Below are positions 17,665 through 31,568 of a DNA stretch of 64,000 nt, piece after piece. The notes beneath the pieces are model-generated. The model was not told the DNA's origin and made no database searches. It saw only the letters and a program-made list of their open reading frames with translations. Location: contig CAWZYM010000185.1 in NCBI GenBank assembly GCA_963966185.1, positions 435,001 through 499,000 of the forward strand. The letters run 5' to 3'. Within the stretch, counting starts at the first letter, position 1; the number at the start of each line of letters is the position of its first letter. The position numbers and the translations under genes were made by a program. The DNA is from Rhabditoides inermis (Eukaryota; Nematoda; Chromadorea; Rhabditida; Rhabditidae).

Positions 17665-19188
<1,524 letters not shown>

Positions 19189-19594
19189 GCACTGCGTAGC
19201 TGCCCTCGTGGACTCTACTGCGTAGACTCCCACCGTAGATATTCTGTATTTAGTAGCACTCACTTTGTATAACTCCCTCAAGTTTTAGATGTTGATAACT
19301 GGCCACATACGTTGTATCATTTACCTTTTTATAATGTTAGTCTCGAGTTGTGTGTATAGCTACTGACACTATTGGCGTCTGTACCATACTTTTAATAAAT
19401 ACTTATTGCTAAAGTGCCATGATGTTCCGAAATCACTTGCTAGAATCACTGTCCCCATCAAGACTCTATCGGCAATCATAAAGTGGTGCGATTTTTGGTT
19501 TTATGGTGTCGATGAGTCGATGTCGATACTATGGTGTCCTGATGGTGACACCAACCACGACTGCAAAACGTAGCGAGTTTCGGAGTAATGAGAG

Positions 19595-20223
19595 AATTCA
19601 ACCACTGACACTTCACTAGTTCAGAAAGGTCCTACCTACTTCGTAATCCTCATACTTATTTAGCATTTTAACATCATTAAAATAAACCTATTGTTCAAAG
19701 AGTTTGTTCCCTCCGAATAACATGCGTTTCTCTCAATTCAATCCATCAGTTTTTTTGTCCGTGGGCTTTACACTTTACACTGGAAAAGTACAAGTCCGGA
19801 GAGAATCGGCAAAACAAAGTGCGTCGACAGGGTGCGAACCCACAACCTGCCGCTTTACAGACGATATCCACTAGGCCTGTTTCACAGCTCGCGCGAGTAG
19901 AGTGACAGGCCGCAAAAGCAATTCACACGATTTAGCTCCAAGATTTGAAACGTAAATAGATCGAAACGTATGGCCGGTCATGTGGATTTGAAAACGGTTT
20001 TCGACTAGTGACCTCCTAGGATATCTCTGATATCAGTTTGGTCAACATCGGCTTCTGTGATCTAAACGACACTCCATGTCAGAAAACTGCTCTCACACTC
20101 AGTGGCGAAAGACCTCAATAAACCGCTGTGGGGTAGATCAGAGGACGACGGAGAGTCAGCTCACTCAATAGCGCGCCGAACAAGAGAGTTAGATTGTTAG
20201 AGCACTGTGTTCCGAGCAGCATG
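19595..20223. other. Non-genic spacer with a tRNA-like fragment
   Basis: No exon seen. The minus strand of about 19812-19885 reads GCCTAGTGGATATCGTCTG (A-box-like), then GGTTGTGGGTTCGCACCC (B-box-like). The T-stem does not pair well and an acceptor stem is not evident, so this is a tRNA-derived repeat fragment and not a tRNA gene. Confidence 0.45.
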
Positions 20224-20250
20224 TAGATCGAAAACTATCGCTCTTGTTCC
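20129..20250 (+). repeat. Second copy of the GGGGTAGATCAGAGGA repeat
   Basis: Shares TGGGGTAGATCAGAGGA, GGAGAGTCAGCTCA, AATAGCGCGC and GTAGATCGAAAACTATCGCT with 17946-18128, at lower identity. It ends directly against the exon-like sequence that follows. Confidence 0.75.
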
Positions 20251-20400
20251 AGAGACGTGGTCCGGTCTACTCGCAGCTGCCCGACTTCCCGAGCAACGCC
20301 GTAGGGAAGGCGGCGTTCGAGGCGTGTGTGCGCTGGACGATGGCCACCGACTACAGCCGCATCTCCGCCTACGCGAAACAGAAGAAGGCTGTGCGATCCG
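20251..20400 (+). pseudogene. Isolated exon-like coding piece, unknown
   Basis: After TTGTTCCAG an open frame reads VYSQLPDFPSNAVGKAAFEA, then VRWTMATDYSRISAYAKQKK, ending near a GTGCGA donor-like site. Composition and third-base G/C preference look like coding sequence, but no neighbouring exon was found. It might be the C-terminal part of the esterase whose centre lies at 9793-10187. That is only a positional guess. Confidence 0.3.
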
Positions 20401-20887
20401 GCGGTTCAGTGGATTTAAACACAACACAAGATGATCCTAATTCCTACCAGTCCACCCTGGCTGGCACGACAGTGCAACACCCGTACGTACCACAACAGCC
20501 TATCTCCCTCCCTCACCCCCTTCACTCCAACCACCACTAGGTCTTATCACATTCCCGAAATGTCCACACTACTCAAATACACGATACACGAATATGAGCA
20601 CCAATTAATTTTATTAACATGGCGGGATGGAGGGCGAGGACGAGAGAGAGTCATTCTCCTCGGGGGAGGAGGGAGCAAGACTCTGTCCTGTCCAGAGAGT
20701 GGCGGGGGCGGGGCCGCGCGCCACCGCGGTTCCAATGACCGCGACAAAAGCCGAGTACCAGTGCGCGAAGTATAGGAGATGATATGTACATTCACTAAGC
20801 TTGCAGTTCATAATAAACTGTTTATTTAAAGTTTTCCAATTTGATAAGATCTCGCGCAAATTATAGGGGATGATATGTACATTGAAA

Positions 20888-22301
20888 ATAGTGGGTCCCC
20901 CGTTTTTGGTCCGCAAAAACAAACAAAAAATGGATTACGAGATGTGACAGTCTTGACTGATAAATTGAGATACCAGACGCGTTTCGCTAGTTCATTTTCC
21001 ACTTTCTTGACCGGTTAGCGGTGTGAACAGGATGAAATTGCATACGTAATGTAGGAAAATGACCTGTGTCACCAGCACAGAAACTACCGTAACCGCGTCA
21101 TAATCTGAAAAGTGATCGAAATGTAATGGAATTGCGAGGGATTGTTTCCATTGGGTGTACCAATAGCTTCAAGCAAAAATGAGTACATAACGTCTTCGTA
21201 GTTAAAATTATTTCGCATTGAAGTCGTTATCGATACCTGAACGATAAACGGAAATAACTCTTTAACGGATCAATATAGGGCATCCCCCATCGTACGGCAG
21301 TCATTTCGCCGAATGTTTACTAGACAGCATTTGAGGCATCAATTGACCGTTATCGGCCCGTGCGAGACCATTCGGCCGCGCAACTCGCGCGCTTGGCGGT
21401 CTCTTTTTAGGGAAATGAGGGTCAATTGCAAGTCTAATGAAGCAGAGTTCTCCATCTTCTAAAGTTAATTACTCCTTTCAGAATTAAGCAATCTTCACAA
21501 AATTTTGATATGTGATGGGTATCAGTAATCAGTAGTTCTCATCGATCTCTAGTGTTCGATTTTTGATTTTCGCGTCCGTTTTCTAATTAAAGTCCAAAAA
21601 CCTTGATTTTGACTCGTTTTCCAATGGGAAAGCTCCGAAACTTAATTACTCTCTTCAAACTTATCGCACAGCGCCCAGTTTTCTGGAGAAGATGCCCAGA
21701 TAGAATGCTCATAGATCTCTAGTGCTCGATTTTTCGATTTTCGGCATTTTCACCATGTTGGAGCACAAAAACATACAATCGGGGCAAATTTGCATAAAAT
21801 TCTCGTCTGTCTGGCGAGCCAGCGATATTGCCGTACGCTGAAAGGGGGGAATGGCCTATACTTTTCTACAATTTTTGGATAGTAGTTTTTTCAAACCCTT
21901 TACTGGACTTCTACGTTAAATATATTGGACCGTTTTCTAGTGAAAGAATTCAGCATGTATGTATAATCATAGATGCTTCCTACCAATAGAGTGCCCTGAT
22001 TCTGTATCAAAGTTGTGATAGGTACAAACTCGCAGTTATCCCTCATTTTGTACGCAAAATTGGAAATAACTCGGTTCGTACTGGTCAAAATTTCACAAAA
22101 ACTCATGAGATCATACTTGATAGGCTTACAAACAAACCTACGTTGCAACATATGAAGATTTTTTGTTCATGGTCAAAAGATTTGACAAAACATGCAATCG
22201 CCCCTTGGGAATTCGATCATTTCCATAATCGACCGATTGTCTGGTTCGTGTCTGCGTCATTTCTCGTCATTTGCGGACCGCGAAAACGGAGAACCCACTA
22301 T
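20888..22301. mobile_element. TIR element of about 1.4 kb with TA-flanked ends
   Basis: The ends are inverted near-copies: ATAGTGGGTCCCCCGTTTTT and GGTCCGCAAA on the left, TTTGCGGACCGCGAAAACGG and GAACCCACTAT on the right, each bounded by TA. No transposase frame is seen. Flanking it at 20806-20851 and 22315-22366 is a direct repeat of about 50 bases (CATAATAAACTGTTTATTT...GTTTTCCAA). Inside, 21470-21570 and 21640-21745 are diverged tandem units (GATCTCTAGTG-TCGATTTTT). The TIR resembles the outer end of the 39583-39896 element. Confidence 0.6.
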
Positions 22302-22550
22302 AACATATACAGCCTGCAGTCCATAATAAACTGTTTATTTAGAGTTTTCCAATTTTGATAAGATCGTAAGATACATGAAATTGTAATATTTATATTTCTC
22401 ACTATTGCACAAATGACACTCTGACTGAAATGTGAGCCTGCCTTTTACTCAAATGTACAAATTGATGTTTAGGAGTTTAGGAGCAGTGAAAGTGAAATGA
22501 AAATGAGTGGTTCATCGATATGGATCGATTATCGATTGGCATTGATCGAT

Positions 22551-23971
22551 TCAGGGAAGCTCCTCGATCTCTCCGATCTCTTTGGGTTTCTTGTAGAATA
22601 TTCTTTCTTCCTTGGGAGGAAGATGGTTCTCCAGGGGACGGTCCTTCGTTTCAGGAACGAAGACCTAGGGAAATAGAAAGTAGAGAGAGAGAGAGAGAGG
22701 GAGAGAGAGAGAGAGAGATAAACAGAGAGAGTAAAGAAAAAGAGGGAGAGAGAGAGAGAGAGATTTGGTACCTGGAATATGACTAGATCGATGATACACG
22801 CAACGAGGAGAACAACGTAGGGAAGTCCTTTCGAGATATCGCCCTGAAACATTTTTCGTTTGAAAACAGGTTCACGTTAATTTTAATGTGATCATTATTC
22901 ATTGGTCGTTCAAAAATTAAGATCGGAAAAAAAAATTAAGACAGTGTTTCATTCGGCTGCCGAAATGACGACCAATTCGGAATTCCCGAAATTTGCGAAT
23001 CCGAAACTTAAGATGTGAAACATACGAGATAGAATAGTTGTGGCGCGATGATGGTCCCTAGACGACTCGAGAGCTGCAGTGCAGACGCGTTCAAGTTTCT
23101 GAAACGAAATACTGTCGTACCCCGATGAAAGTGAAAAAAACGGTAGCATACATCACATTTTCCTGATAAAACAACGTCAGTATGTTAAGCTGGACCCTGG
23201 CCTGGTCATACATGTACTTATAACTTACGTTTCACATAAACAACAAAAACGCAACGGAAAGAAATTTAGTAATCGACTGTTGCCATCGTTCGTAACGTAT
23301 GACACAATGTATAAAACACGTATATGTAACACAACAACACACTTATTCTTATAAAAGTCACAGTCGCTACTAGTTTTTTTAGTAGTTTAGTTTTAGTAGT
23401 TTTAGTTTAGTTAGTAGTTTTAGTAGTTTAGTTAGTAGTTTACTAGTAGTTTAACACAGTCGACAAACCAGTGCTCACGGAGAGTATACTTACGTTTCAC
23501 ACGATAAATAACAACTCGATTGAGAAAAAACTACAATGAGTAGTTAGTACAAACAGTCAATCACGGCCTGGAAACGACTGGCTACCGAGGAACCTGCAGT
23601 TTGGAATCAGATCATCTCCCGGCGCTTCTCATTATAACACCCGAGGACCCATGCATACACTATTGTATATGTTCATGAAATGCGATTCCGGATAAAGTAT
23701 TTGATTTGATTTGATTTGACAGTCAATCAACATACTCACCGCACAGCCGTGGGGTACAGCTCGCTGGCTATCATATACTTGGCGAGGTACAGCTGCGAGC
23801 ACATGGCTGTGATGCCGATCGTGCCATACCGCACGATCCACGGCTGGTCCAGCGCTGAAACGTATGCGTAACGTATACGATCTACATATTTACATTTTTG
23901 TTATGTGATACTTGATTCGAGATTAATACTCCGAATGTAACATATTATGAGAGAGAAAGAGACAAAGAGGA

Positions 23972-24006
<35 letters not shown>

Positions 24007-24554
24007 AAGAAAGAGAGATGTGTAAAACAAAGTAAAACTCACTGGTATAGAAGGTAGCGCAAATCGCTGCCAGTGTGATCGTGTTGAACAGAACCGAGCC
24101 GGTGTTGATTGTCTTTCTGTGATGATTCGTTGCTGAGTTGTCTCTTGCCAACTCATCTCATTCCCTTTTTTTGTTTCCCTGCTCGCAAAAGATTTTATAT
24201 TACTATACCGCATTGCACAGTGTGCGACTTGATTTGAGATAAATAGCTAAATATATACATAGAATCCATCTCACCTCCCGAGCCAACCAGTGAAGTGGTC
24301 GATGGCACCGACGAATATGTTGAGCGACCAGCGGATCACCTGTGTGAAGCTAAGTCATATTCTGTCTATATTTCACATCAATTGGATATGATAAGTTCTT
24401 TTAATATATATAAATGTATAAAACAACAAAAAATTCTCAAATTCACTCCAAAAACAGCATTGTTGACATAGAGAGAGCCAGTGAGTTTCTCCATGTTGAA
24501 GAGAAGGCTGTAGTTGATGAGAGAAGTCACGGAACTAGAAGGGAAGAAGGTGGT

Positions 24555-24623
<69 letters not shown>

Positions 24624-25167
24624 AGAGAGGGGGGAGGGAGAGAGGAGAGAGAGAGAAAGCGAGAGAGAGAGAGAGAGAGAGTGAGAGAGAGGGGGAGAGA
24701 GAGGGACGCACACTCCGAAGCATATGATGCCCGTCCACATCACCATCTTCCACGTGCAGAAGATGTGATAGTAGCTGTACTTCTTCTTCTTCTTGTTCGA
24801 CTCGCGAATCTTCTGGAACGAATTATCGATTTTTTCAGAAATGTTTTTCCAGATTTTTCCAGAATCATTCATTGTTCATCTTCTTCTTTTTGTCTACGAT
24901 AAATGTTCAATGCGAAGGTCGTTCATGATTAGTTAATATGAAACATCCAACATAGTTACGTAACAAGTGAAACTTATGTGAGTACAGATCAACAAAAGAA
25001 AAGAATATGCGTTCCTGCGGACTAGGCTAGAAGAAGAAGTAACAGAGAGAGGGATCATTCTTGTAAATTAAAACAAACATTCAAGTTGTTACATTACTTA
25101 CATTTTGTTCGTATTCCAGCATCAGCTCCACTTCTTCCGTCTCCTTCTCGCATCTAGAATGAAGGTT

Positions 25168-25243
<76 letters not shown>

Positions 25244-25353
25244 GGGGAGAGAGAAAGGGGGGGAGAGAGGGAGAGAGAGAGAGGGAGGGAGGGAGGGAGA
25301 GATGAGAGGGAAGAGGGAGAGAGAGATGAAGAGAGAGAGAAAAATAGAGAGAG

Positions 25354-25390
<37 letters not shown>

Positions 25391-26312
25391 TCTCACTTGT
25401 TCCCGTCGATCCTTCTGATCCCGTTGATCACTCTCCTCGCTTCGTCAAGGCGTCCCTGCTGGATCAGCCAGCGAGGCGACTCGAACATCAAACTGAGAGA
25501 TATAAATGAAAGATAAATTGTTTTGTTATATAAGGATCATTGATACGTATCATGTTTAATAGTTGGAGTTATAGTTCACTTCTCAACAACTCACGAAATG
25601 AGGAAAACAGCGACGGCGGCAATGACAGCGTTCCAGAGAACCAGGTTGCGCCATCTGAAAAAGGACAGCTTTCTCCCCATCTCTCTCGCTCTCTCTCCCT
25701 CCCTCTCACTCACGTATGAAGTAGATAGCAGATGTATGGGTAGATGATAAAATTCGGAGACCAGGTTACGACTGAAAAAATACTTGTTTTTTAGTAATAC
25801 GATTCGTGTTCGTGAACGCAACTCTGTTTAGAAAAAACAGAGTGTACATATATCTCATCAACTTACTTACTTACTTTGGTTGATCCACATCCTATGCTCT
25901 TTCGGAAGGTTTTCCATGAAGAAAACTCCGTGAATGCAGTTGATGCCACCGGTAAAGAAACCCACCAGCATACGCGCCAGAACGAACTAGAATAGATATC
26001 GTTATAGTTGTTATTGTTGAAACTATCGAAGCACTCGACAATGTTTACCAGCCGGTCAGATTTGGTATAACATATTTGAGAAACGTATGTTATTAAAACG
26101 TACCTGCGTGAAACTAGTGACAAAATAATTGGCGATCGATGCTGCCATTACACCAGAGAGTGAGATTAGCAGGGCCTGTAAAAGTTATGAACAAGTCCGT
26201 GAAATTGTTGTTTCGTTTGGATTTTGGATCTCACCTTTTTCCTACCGTACGCGTCGCTCACTTGACCAAACACAAATGCACCAATCAAAACTCCTGGAAA
26301 AATGTGGCCTTA

Positions 26313-26345
<33 letters not shown>

Positions 26346-26350
26346 ATCTC

Positions 26351-26389
<39 letters not shown>

Positions 26390-27383
26390 TTCTTTCTCGC
26401 TCATTCTCTCTCTCTCTCTCTCTCTCCTCACCCAGCATTTGCCATGAGATGGCATTCTTCACTAGCTTCGAGTCCGAACACAGTAGAGAAAACTGAAAAG
26501 ATACGTTTCACAGTTTTTATATAGTCAGTGAACGTAAAGCGGTCACAATGGAACGTTGACTCTTTGAGACACTAATCATTAGGGAGCCTTTGGCTTTATA
26601 ATTCTTTGAATTTCTCTGATCAGATCTTGGCAAATATAGGTAATTTAGGTAATGAGAATGACACCACACACCATGACACAATGGTGTCGACACCAGAACA
26701 CCACTTCACAAAACACTACTGCACTACGACACATATTCAATATAACTGGAAAATATACAGAAGTTTTTGTTTTGAGAAGTGGTGTCGTGGTGTCTTGGTG
26801 TCATTTCCTAATTGCCGCAAAGACATGACCTGTTGAACTAATTTCGACGATATGCGCAGAGAGCTCAACTCAACTTTCCGATAAGGTGTTTGGCACCTTT
26901 CCTACCTTGCCGTTTAATCGCGTTTTCTTCGTTTATTCGTGTTTCCGTGACGCGAACAATGGCCCAAAGTGAAAAGTTGAACGGCACTGTGAGTAAAAAC
27001 AAGTAAAAATGCTAGTTTGCTTTCAGGAATGCGCGTCCATGTTGAGCAGATATGCGCTCTTTTCGAGTGCACGCAGAGAGACAGGTTGAAGGCATCTGCT
27101 GTGAGTAGTGACTGTGGACAAGGAAAGCGAGTCTGTCCAGAGATTTTTCCAAGAATGACAGAGTATTCATCGACCCACCTCGACATTGACACTCTCGAAT
27201 GCGTACTCGAGAGTGGGGGTGCAGTTGAGAGCAGGCAGCAGGGCGCACGCTTCCTGCAATCACGAACGATTCTCTCTCTCTCTTTCTTTCTTACTCTTTC
27301 TCTCTCTTTCTCCCTCTGTCTCTCTCTCTCCCTCCATCCCTCTCTCCGTCCTTCTCCCTCTTCCCTTCTCTCTCGCTCTTCCT

Positions 27384-27420
<37 letters not shown>

Positions 27421-28414
27421 GTCTCACCTGTGTCGAATTGAAAACCACATCTCCACAAGACACAATGCTGGGTGAGAGACCTGAAACAATATTCTTACGT
27501 TTCACATTTCTCTGAAATGATGCAAACGTTCTGAATGAGCAATCGGCTTCATGCTCGAAATGACAAAAAAGTGGAAATATAACAAAATATGTATAACCGA
27601 TCTCGAATCCCACAGTACCTGCATACACCATGTACACCAGAAAAATCAACGGTTCAAATATAACCAAAGATTACAAAAAAACCTACAGTACCTGCGTACA
27701 CCATGTAGAGCATGCTGCTGACTGAGGTGAGGACCATCGATTCGGCTGCGAGGTTGAAGAACAGACAGTACCTGGATGGGAGAGTGTCAAGGCTGCCACA
27801 TCGAATCAATCGAATGATTTATCCGGACTCGCATCATAAATGATGAAGTGTTTAGCTTTCCACATGGTCTGTTGATGTCGACAAGAGCATACTCTATTAT
27901 CTATCTATTACTATTACATATCTATTTATCTCATGCTTTTCATTTCTTTCATGCTTTTTCATCGATGCTTGTTTTTATGTGCGACGCAGTATTTCTGCAA
28001 TAAATTATTATTACGCTTTTCAAGTCATCGATTTGACGGTGTTCATTATTTTGATAACACGTGATTCTTATTCGATGTTTGTTTTTGATGTGGCTCTCAC
28101 CATCCGAGTCGAATGAAATCGTCCAGGTGTTTCACAGGCTTCAGAAGGCTCGTCTCCTCTTTCGTAATCTGGAAAACAATACTGACCGATCTGATAAAAG
28201 TGCACAAACGAAAAACTATTGATGATTTTGTGTGTTCTAAATCGATACAATCAATCAGTCAATGATTTATTCAGAATCTCTTTATGCTGACTACACAACA
28301 AGTTCACACCACAAGGGCTAAAAGTTGCTTCCAAAATACAGTTGATAGAAATGTACTCACCTCAGCTACAGTGAGCGCTTCCTTCTCCTCATCTTTGGAA
28401 GAGTCGGAAGACAT
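22551..28414 (-). CDS. SLC22-like major facilitator transporter (organic ion transporter type)
   Basis: A 12-helix membrane carrier. Minus-strand exons include 28361-28414 (MSSDSSKDEEKEALTVAE), 28101-28168, 27692-27771, about 27429-27481, 27179-27253, 26432-26492, 26235-26293, 26104-26175, 25871-25988 and further exons to TGA at 22551-22553. Hallmarks in order: YMVYAG helix 1 end; a long extracellular loop with Cys and N-glycosylation sites (NST, NCT) ending VNVEFSLLCSDSKLVKN; the MFS signature GVLIGAFVFGQVSDAYGRKK; ARMLVGFFTGG; ESPRWLIQQGRLDEARRVI, the SLC22 post-TM6 block; ASELYPTAVRNLNASALQLS with SRLGTIIAP; and VPETKDRPL at the C-terminus. Length is about 500 residues, normal for SLC22. 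Substrate cannot be told from sequence. The intron between VNVE and FSLLC is about 0.7 kb. A 20-base echo of exon 3's end lies in the next intron near 27619. Confidence 0.92.
23371..23452. repeat. TTTAGTAG minisatellite
   Basis: Irregular tandem units built from TTTAGTAG and TTAGTTAGTAG inside an intron of the transporter gene. Confidence 0.85.
24555..24705. repeat. GA-rich microsatellite in transporter intron
   Basis: A purine-only GA tract of about 150 bases, which is CT-rich in the sense of the minus-strand gene. Similar tracts lie at 22683-22762, 23948-24018, 25167-25388, 26312-26427 and 27270-27416. Confidence 0.9.
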
Positions 28415-28960
28415 GGTGAAACTGACCAAGCTAAAAATGAGAGCATACAAAACATACGCGCAACACGATTAGAGGAAAGGAGATGTATCAAATCAAATCA
28501 ATTCAAATCAAATACTTTATTAGGTATCGCTAATCATGATCATATGTTTTTTTTGATCATATGATCATACACATCCATCGCCCTGGTGTTATGGGTAGCG
28601 CCGAGAGGATGGATGTATACTTTGACGTATAGATATAGCCATAAAATTGAAAAGAAGAACAATGAAAAATGAAAAGGAATGAAAAATGAGTTATGTGACG
28701 CTACATGGGAGGATGACTAAAAGTAATAGAACCACCAAATGAGAACACAGACCACTCAAATCGTGTACACTCCAATCCCCCTCCAAAACTCACATTTAAA
28801 TAATCTGCACTGGCCCAGCCAAATGCGATTAGCCAATCAATTGTGATACATGTTCGGTGGGTTTTGAAGGTATCACAATGTGACACTGTGATTAGCATAT
28901 TGATTGAAGTTATCTGTGCAAAGTTCACATTCAGATAAGTAAGGTGTTAGAGTTTCATAG
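28415..28960. other. Intergenic spacer upstream of the transporter
   Basis: AT-rich, with no exon recognised. It should carry the transporter promoter on the minus strand. It contains a short ATCAAATCAA repeat at 28490-28512 and near-palindromic GATCATATG words at 28532-28570. Confidence 0.4.
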
Positions 28961-28979
28961 GATCATAGGGATCATGTTG

Positions 28980-29243
28980 ATCGTATGTACTTTCGTGCGC
29001 GCTCGCCACACTACCCTCGACTTCAACGGATACGGATACGCCGGTTGGATTGTGTGGCGCGCGGGCGATGACAACATTGAGATACTGTACAGTACCGTAT
29101 ACATGAGATTACTGTAGACTACACTACACTACAGTACTCTCAGACGGTGTACGAGTGGCCGGCGGAGGGTTCGTCCGAGTGGAAGGGAGGCGCGGGACTG
29201 TGTGGACGATGGGCGGCGGCCGATGCGTATCCGGGGTACGAGT
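28980..29243 (+). pseudogene. Two-exon coding remnant interrupted by a retrotransposon
   Basis: Open exon-like stretches encode TTLDFNGYGYAGWIVWRAG then DDNIEIL, and after an intron of about 50 bases TVYEWPAEGSSEWKGGAG then LCGRWAAADAYPGYEW. Codon use is G/C-rich as in the other genes here. The family is not recognised. The frame is lost near 29245, where sequence similar to a non-LTR retrotransposon begins, so the 3' part is either displaced or deleted. Confidence 0.4.
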
Positions 29244-29299
29244 GGGTGGAATGGGAAACAAATCGGATAAATCATGCTCAAGCAATCGTAAATACTCAC

Positions 29300-30300
29300 G
29301 CAAAGTGTGTCGGAAACACAAGGCATCTGTGAAACTGACAACTCATCTAAAGTTTCTTTCGCATTTGATAAAGACGATCTTTCTGCCAAATCCAAGTTTC
29401 AATGTGCCATTGACACAATTACTGATTGGTCTCATCAATGGGGATTACAAATTTCCACTGAAAAGACACAAATTTTGCACATTGGTCGCCGAAATCCCCG
29501 ATTTGAGTATACAGCAGGCGGCACCACTCTCGCACTTGCTCACTCAGTCCGGGATTTGGGCATAACAATGAGCACTTCTCTGGTATTTGACTCTCACTAT
29601 GACCTCATCATTCAAAATACGCTCAACTCAATCAATCCTCCTGAGGGTTTATCAAACGAGAAATTTACATGTCTTGGTTGTTGCCTACACCACTTATTTC
29701 CGATGTAAATTGGAGTACTGCACTGAGCTGTGGAACCCTCAGGATGTGGGATCGGTGAATGCGATAGAATCTGTGCAGCGATACTATACGCGCCGAATAT
29801 GTCGCCGCGCTGGTTTGTTCTCACTCACCTATCCCCAACGATTACAACTTCTCGGCTTACAAACATTAGAGCAACGGCGCATTCTGAATGATGTGGCATA
29901 CATGCATAAAGTGACCACAAACTCTACATACCTTGACTATCATGGTCTTTTCAACTTTGTACCAACTCGTTCTCGCACTTCTCATGGGTGGCGCGTGGTT
30001 CCGTGTTTTGATACAGCCCTTAAGAGCAGTGCATTTTTCAAAAGGATTTATAGGCTTTGGAACTCACTCCCCCCTTCCATAGTAATGTCTGCAAAACATG
30101 AAACTGTGAAATCCTTCCTAGAAAGTAATCCCCATTTGTTGCCAGTTTCGAAGATTCGTAGACTGTAGTCAACTTTCGATGCTTTCTGTATCATTTTACA
30201 CTTTTTTTTCTCTATCATACCGTATGCCATTGCTCATTTTGCTGTATTGAACTGTTTCTCCAAATGTACACGGTAATAAACTTATTATTAACTTATTACC
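29300..30300 (+). mobile_element. 5'-truncated non-LTR retrotransposon (LINE) 3' end
   Basis: Two overlapping frames encode the C-terminal half of a LINE reverse transcriptase: ITDWSHQWGLQISTEKTQIL, HIGRRNP, VRDLGITMSTSLVFDSHYD, then after one frameshift near 29640 YRCKLEY-type text (TTYFRCKLEYCTELWNPQ), IESVQRYYTRRIC and LQLLGLQTLEQRRILND, ending in TAG near 30168. These match the post-YADD, thumb and C-terminal regions of CR1/jockey-group elements. The YADD catalytic block and endonuclease are missing through 5' truncation. The 3' end is AT-rich with repeated TTATTA near 30280-30300 in place of a long poly(A). The copy is dead, with at least one frameshift. Confidence 0.88.
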
Positions 30301-30479
30301 CAACTACAAGCCTGCTGTCATGTTTAGGTATGGCTTGTGGCTGTCTGTCCGAGGAGAGAGGGAGAGGGACGATGCGACGCCAACTGACCACCGAACCGCA
30401 CGATAACCGCCACATAAACCTCGGGAATGCGCGTCACCGCGCAGCGACGCTGGGAAGGTGTACGGTAGTGTACAGTAGT

Positions 30480-30606
30480 CGACTACAGTAATCCACTGAC
30501 GACGTGACACTTGGTCGGAGGGCCTCTCTGAGTCCACTAGGGTCGAGTGCTGCGGCGGCTGCTCGGTCGACGAAGGAGGCGGTGTAGAAGGTCTCAGAGA
30601 GGGGGA

Positions 30607-30663
<57 letters not shown>

Positions 30664-30850
30664 AAGAGGGAGAGAGAGCGAGAGAAAGTGGAGAGAGAGA
30701 CTTTACCTGACAGTCAATGTGCGGCAGGACGTGCTCTCGCAGCAGCACATCCGTCAGACTGCCGAGAGAGAACGGGGGAGGCTCTTCGAACACACAACCA
30801 TACTCCGAACAACTTGCTCGACCAACCTCGCCTGGCTGCGAGTCAGCCAT
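30480..30850 (-). CDS. Short unknown gene or gene fragment (minus strand)
   Basis: The first exon, 30707-30850, starts MADSQPGEVGRASCSEYGCV, continues FEEPPPFSLGSLTDVLLREH and VLPHIDCQ, with donor gtaaag. A CT-rich intron (as read on this strand) follows, then acceptor ctctgag and an exon from 30592 downward reading TFYTASFVDRAAAAAL. No continuation was found beyond about 30480. The second exon plus its CT intron recurs in the opposite orientation at 34560-34690. The protein family is not recognised; no TM segment is obvious. The LINE ends only about 180 bases away, so the gene may be truncated by rearrangement. Confidence 0.4.
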
Positions 30851-30969
30851 ACCAGATCGAGAAAAGAGACGAAATGATTTCTTTCCTGTCTTTTCTGCCT
30901 TTTCTGCATCGCCTGCCACTCCCCGAGCAGCAGGTCCTCTCTCGCCAACTGACCACCGAAAACGACAAT

Positions 30970-31091
30970 GATCCTGTCCTTAACACGTTACTGGAAAATC
31001 CATTTTTCCACTGGAAAACTGGATTTTCCAGTTGGAAACTGGATTTTCCAGGTGGAAAATGGATTTTCCAGTAACGTGTTAAGACAGGATC
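30970..31091. repeat. 122-bp near-perfect palindrome
   Basis: Reads GATCCTGTC-TTAACACGTTA from both ends inward, with internal repeats of CTGGAAAATCCA / TGGATTTTCCAG. Almost the whole length can fold into one hairpin. It is probably a short foldback element. No ORF. Confidence 0.9.
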
Positions 31092-31510
31092 AATGGACTG
31101 GCGCAGTGGCACAAGGCATTGCGGCACTGTCGCTGCCTGCGCACACGCTGCCACAGAGAGCGGCCACCGAATCGACGGGTCATGGCGTTAATAATAGGCA
31201 CTTATTAGCTCACTCATCAGGATTTTTCGGTGAAAACATTACATTAGATTAGCGTTGGATTCCGAGTGCGCGAGCGTAACTCATCGCCCCAACCCGTCGT
31301 CGCCTGATATACAGCGAAGATTTTCAACCTATAACAGCCAAGAAGCCCAAGAAGACCGGACGGTGACAGAAATCAGAGTTTTTTTTTCAGAAATTAGAGG
31401 TTGAACTCCACACACAAAAGTGATGTCATAGTTGTATACTAATTGCCGGGCTTGCAGTCGTCGCGGTGTTTTTGGCGGGAGAGTTTCGAACTTAAGCCCC
31501 GCCCCCAGAA
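31092..31510. other. Spacer upstream of histone H3
   Basis: No exon seen. Positions about 31190-31240 resemble the left end of the tRNA-carrying TIR element at 39583-39896 (shared TCAGGATTTTTCG-TGAAAACATTA). Confidence 0.5.
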
Positions 31511-31517
31511 GGCGCAG

Positions 31518-31525
31518 TATAAAAG
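31518..31525 (+). promoter_or_regulatory. TATA box of the H3 gene
   Basis: TATAAAAG lies 51 bases before the H3 ATG in otherwise G/C-rich sequence, the spacing expected for an intronless histone gene with a very short leader. Confidence 0.7.
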
Positions 31526-31568
31526 AGCCCGGCATGACTCATTCCAGCAGTTCACTCGTTACTCCGAA

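Noticed and set aside
23371..23452. CRISPR-like or telomeric repeat
   Set aside because: Units are short, irregular and contiguous with no spacers. TTTAGTAG is not the nematode TTAGGC telomere repeat.
29155..29565. 136-codon frame spanning the gene remnant and the LINE
   Set aside because: It is a shifted frame. The adjacent frames carry the recognisable coding text (VYEWPAEGS, then LINE RT).
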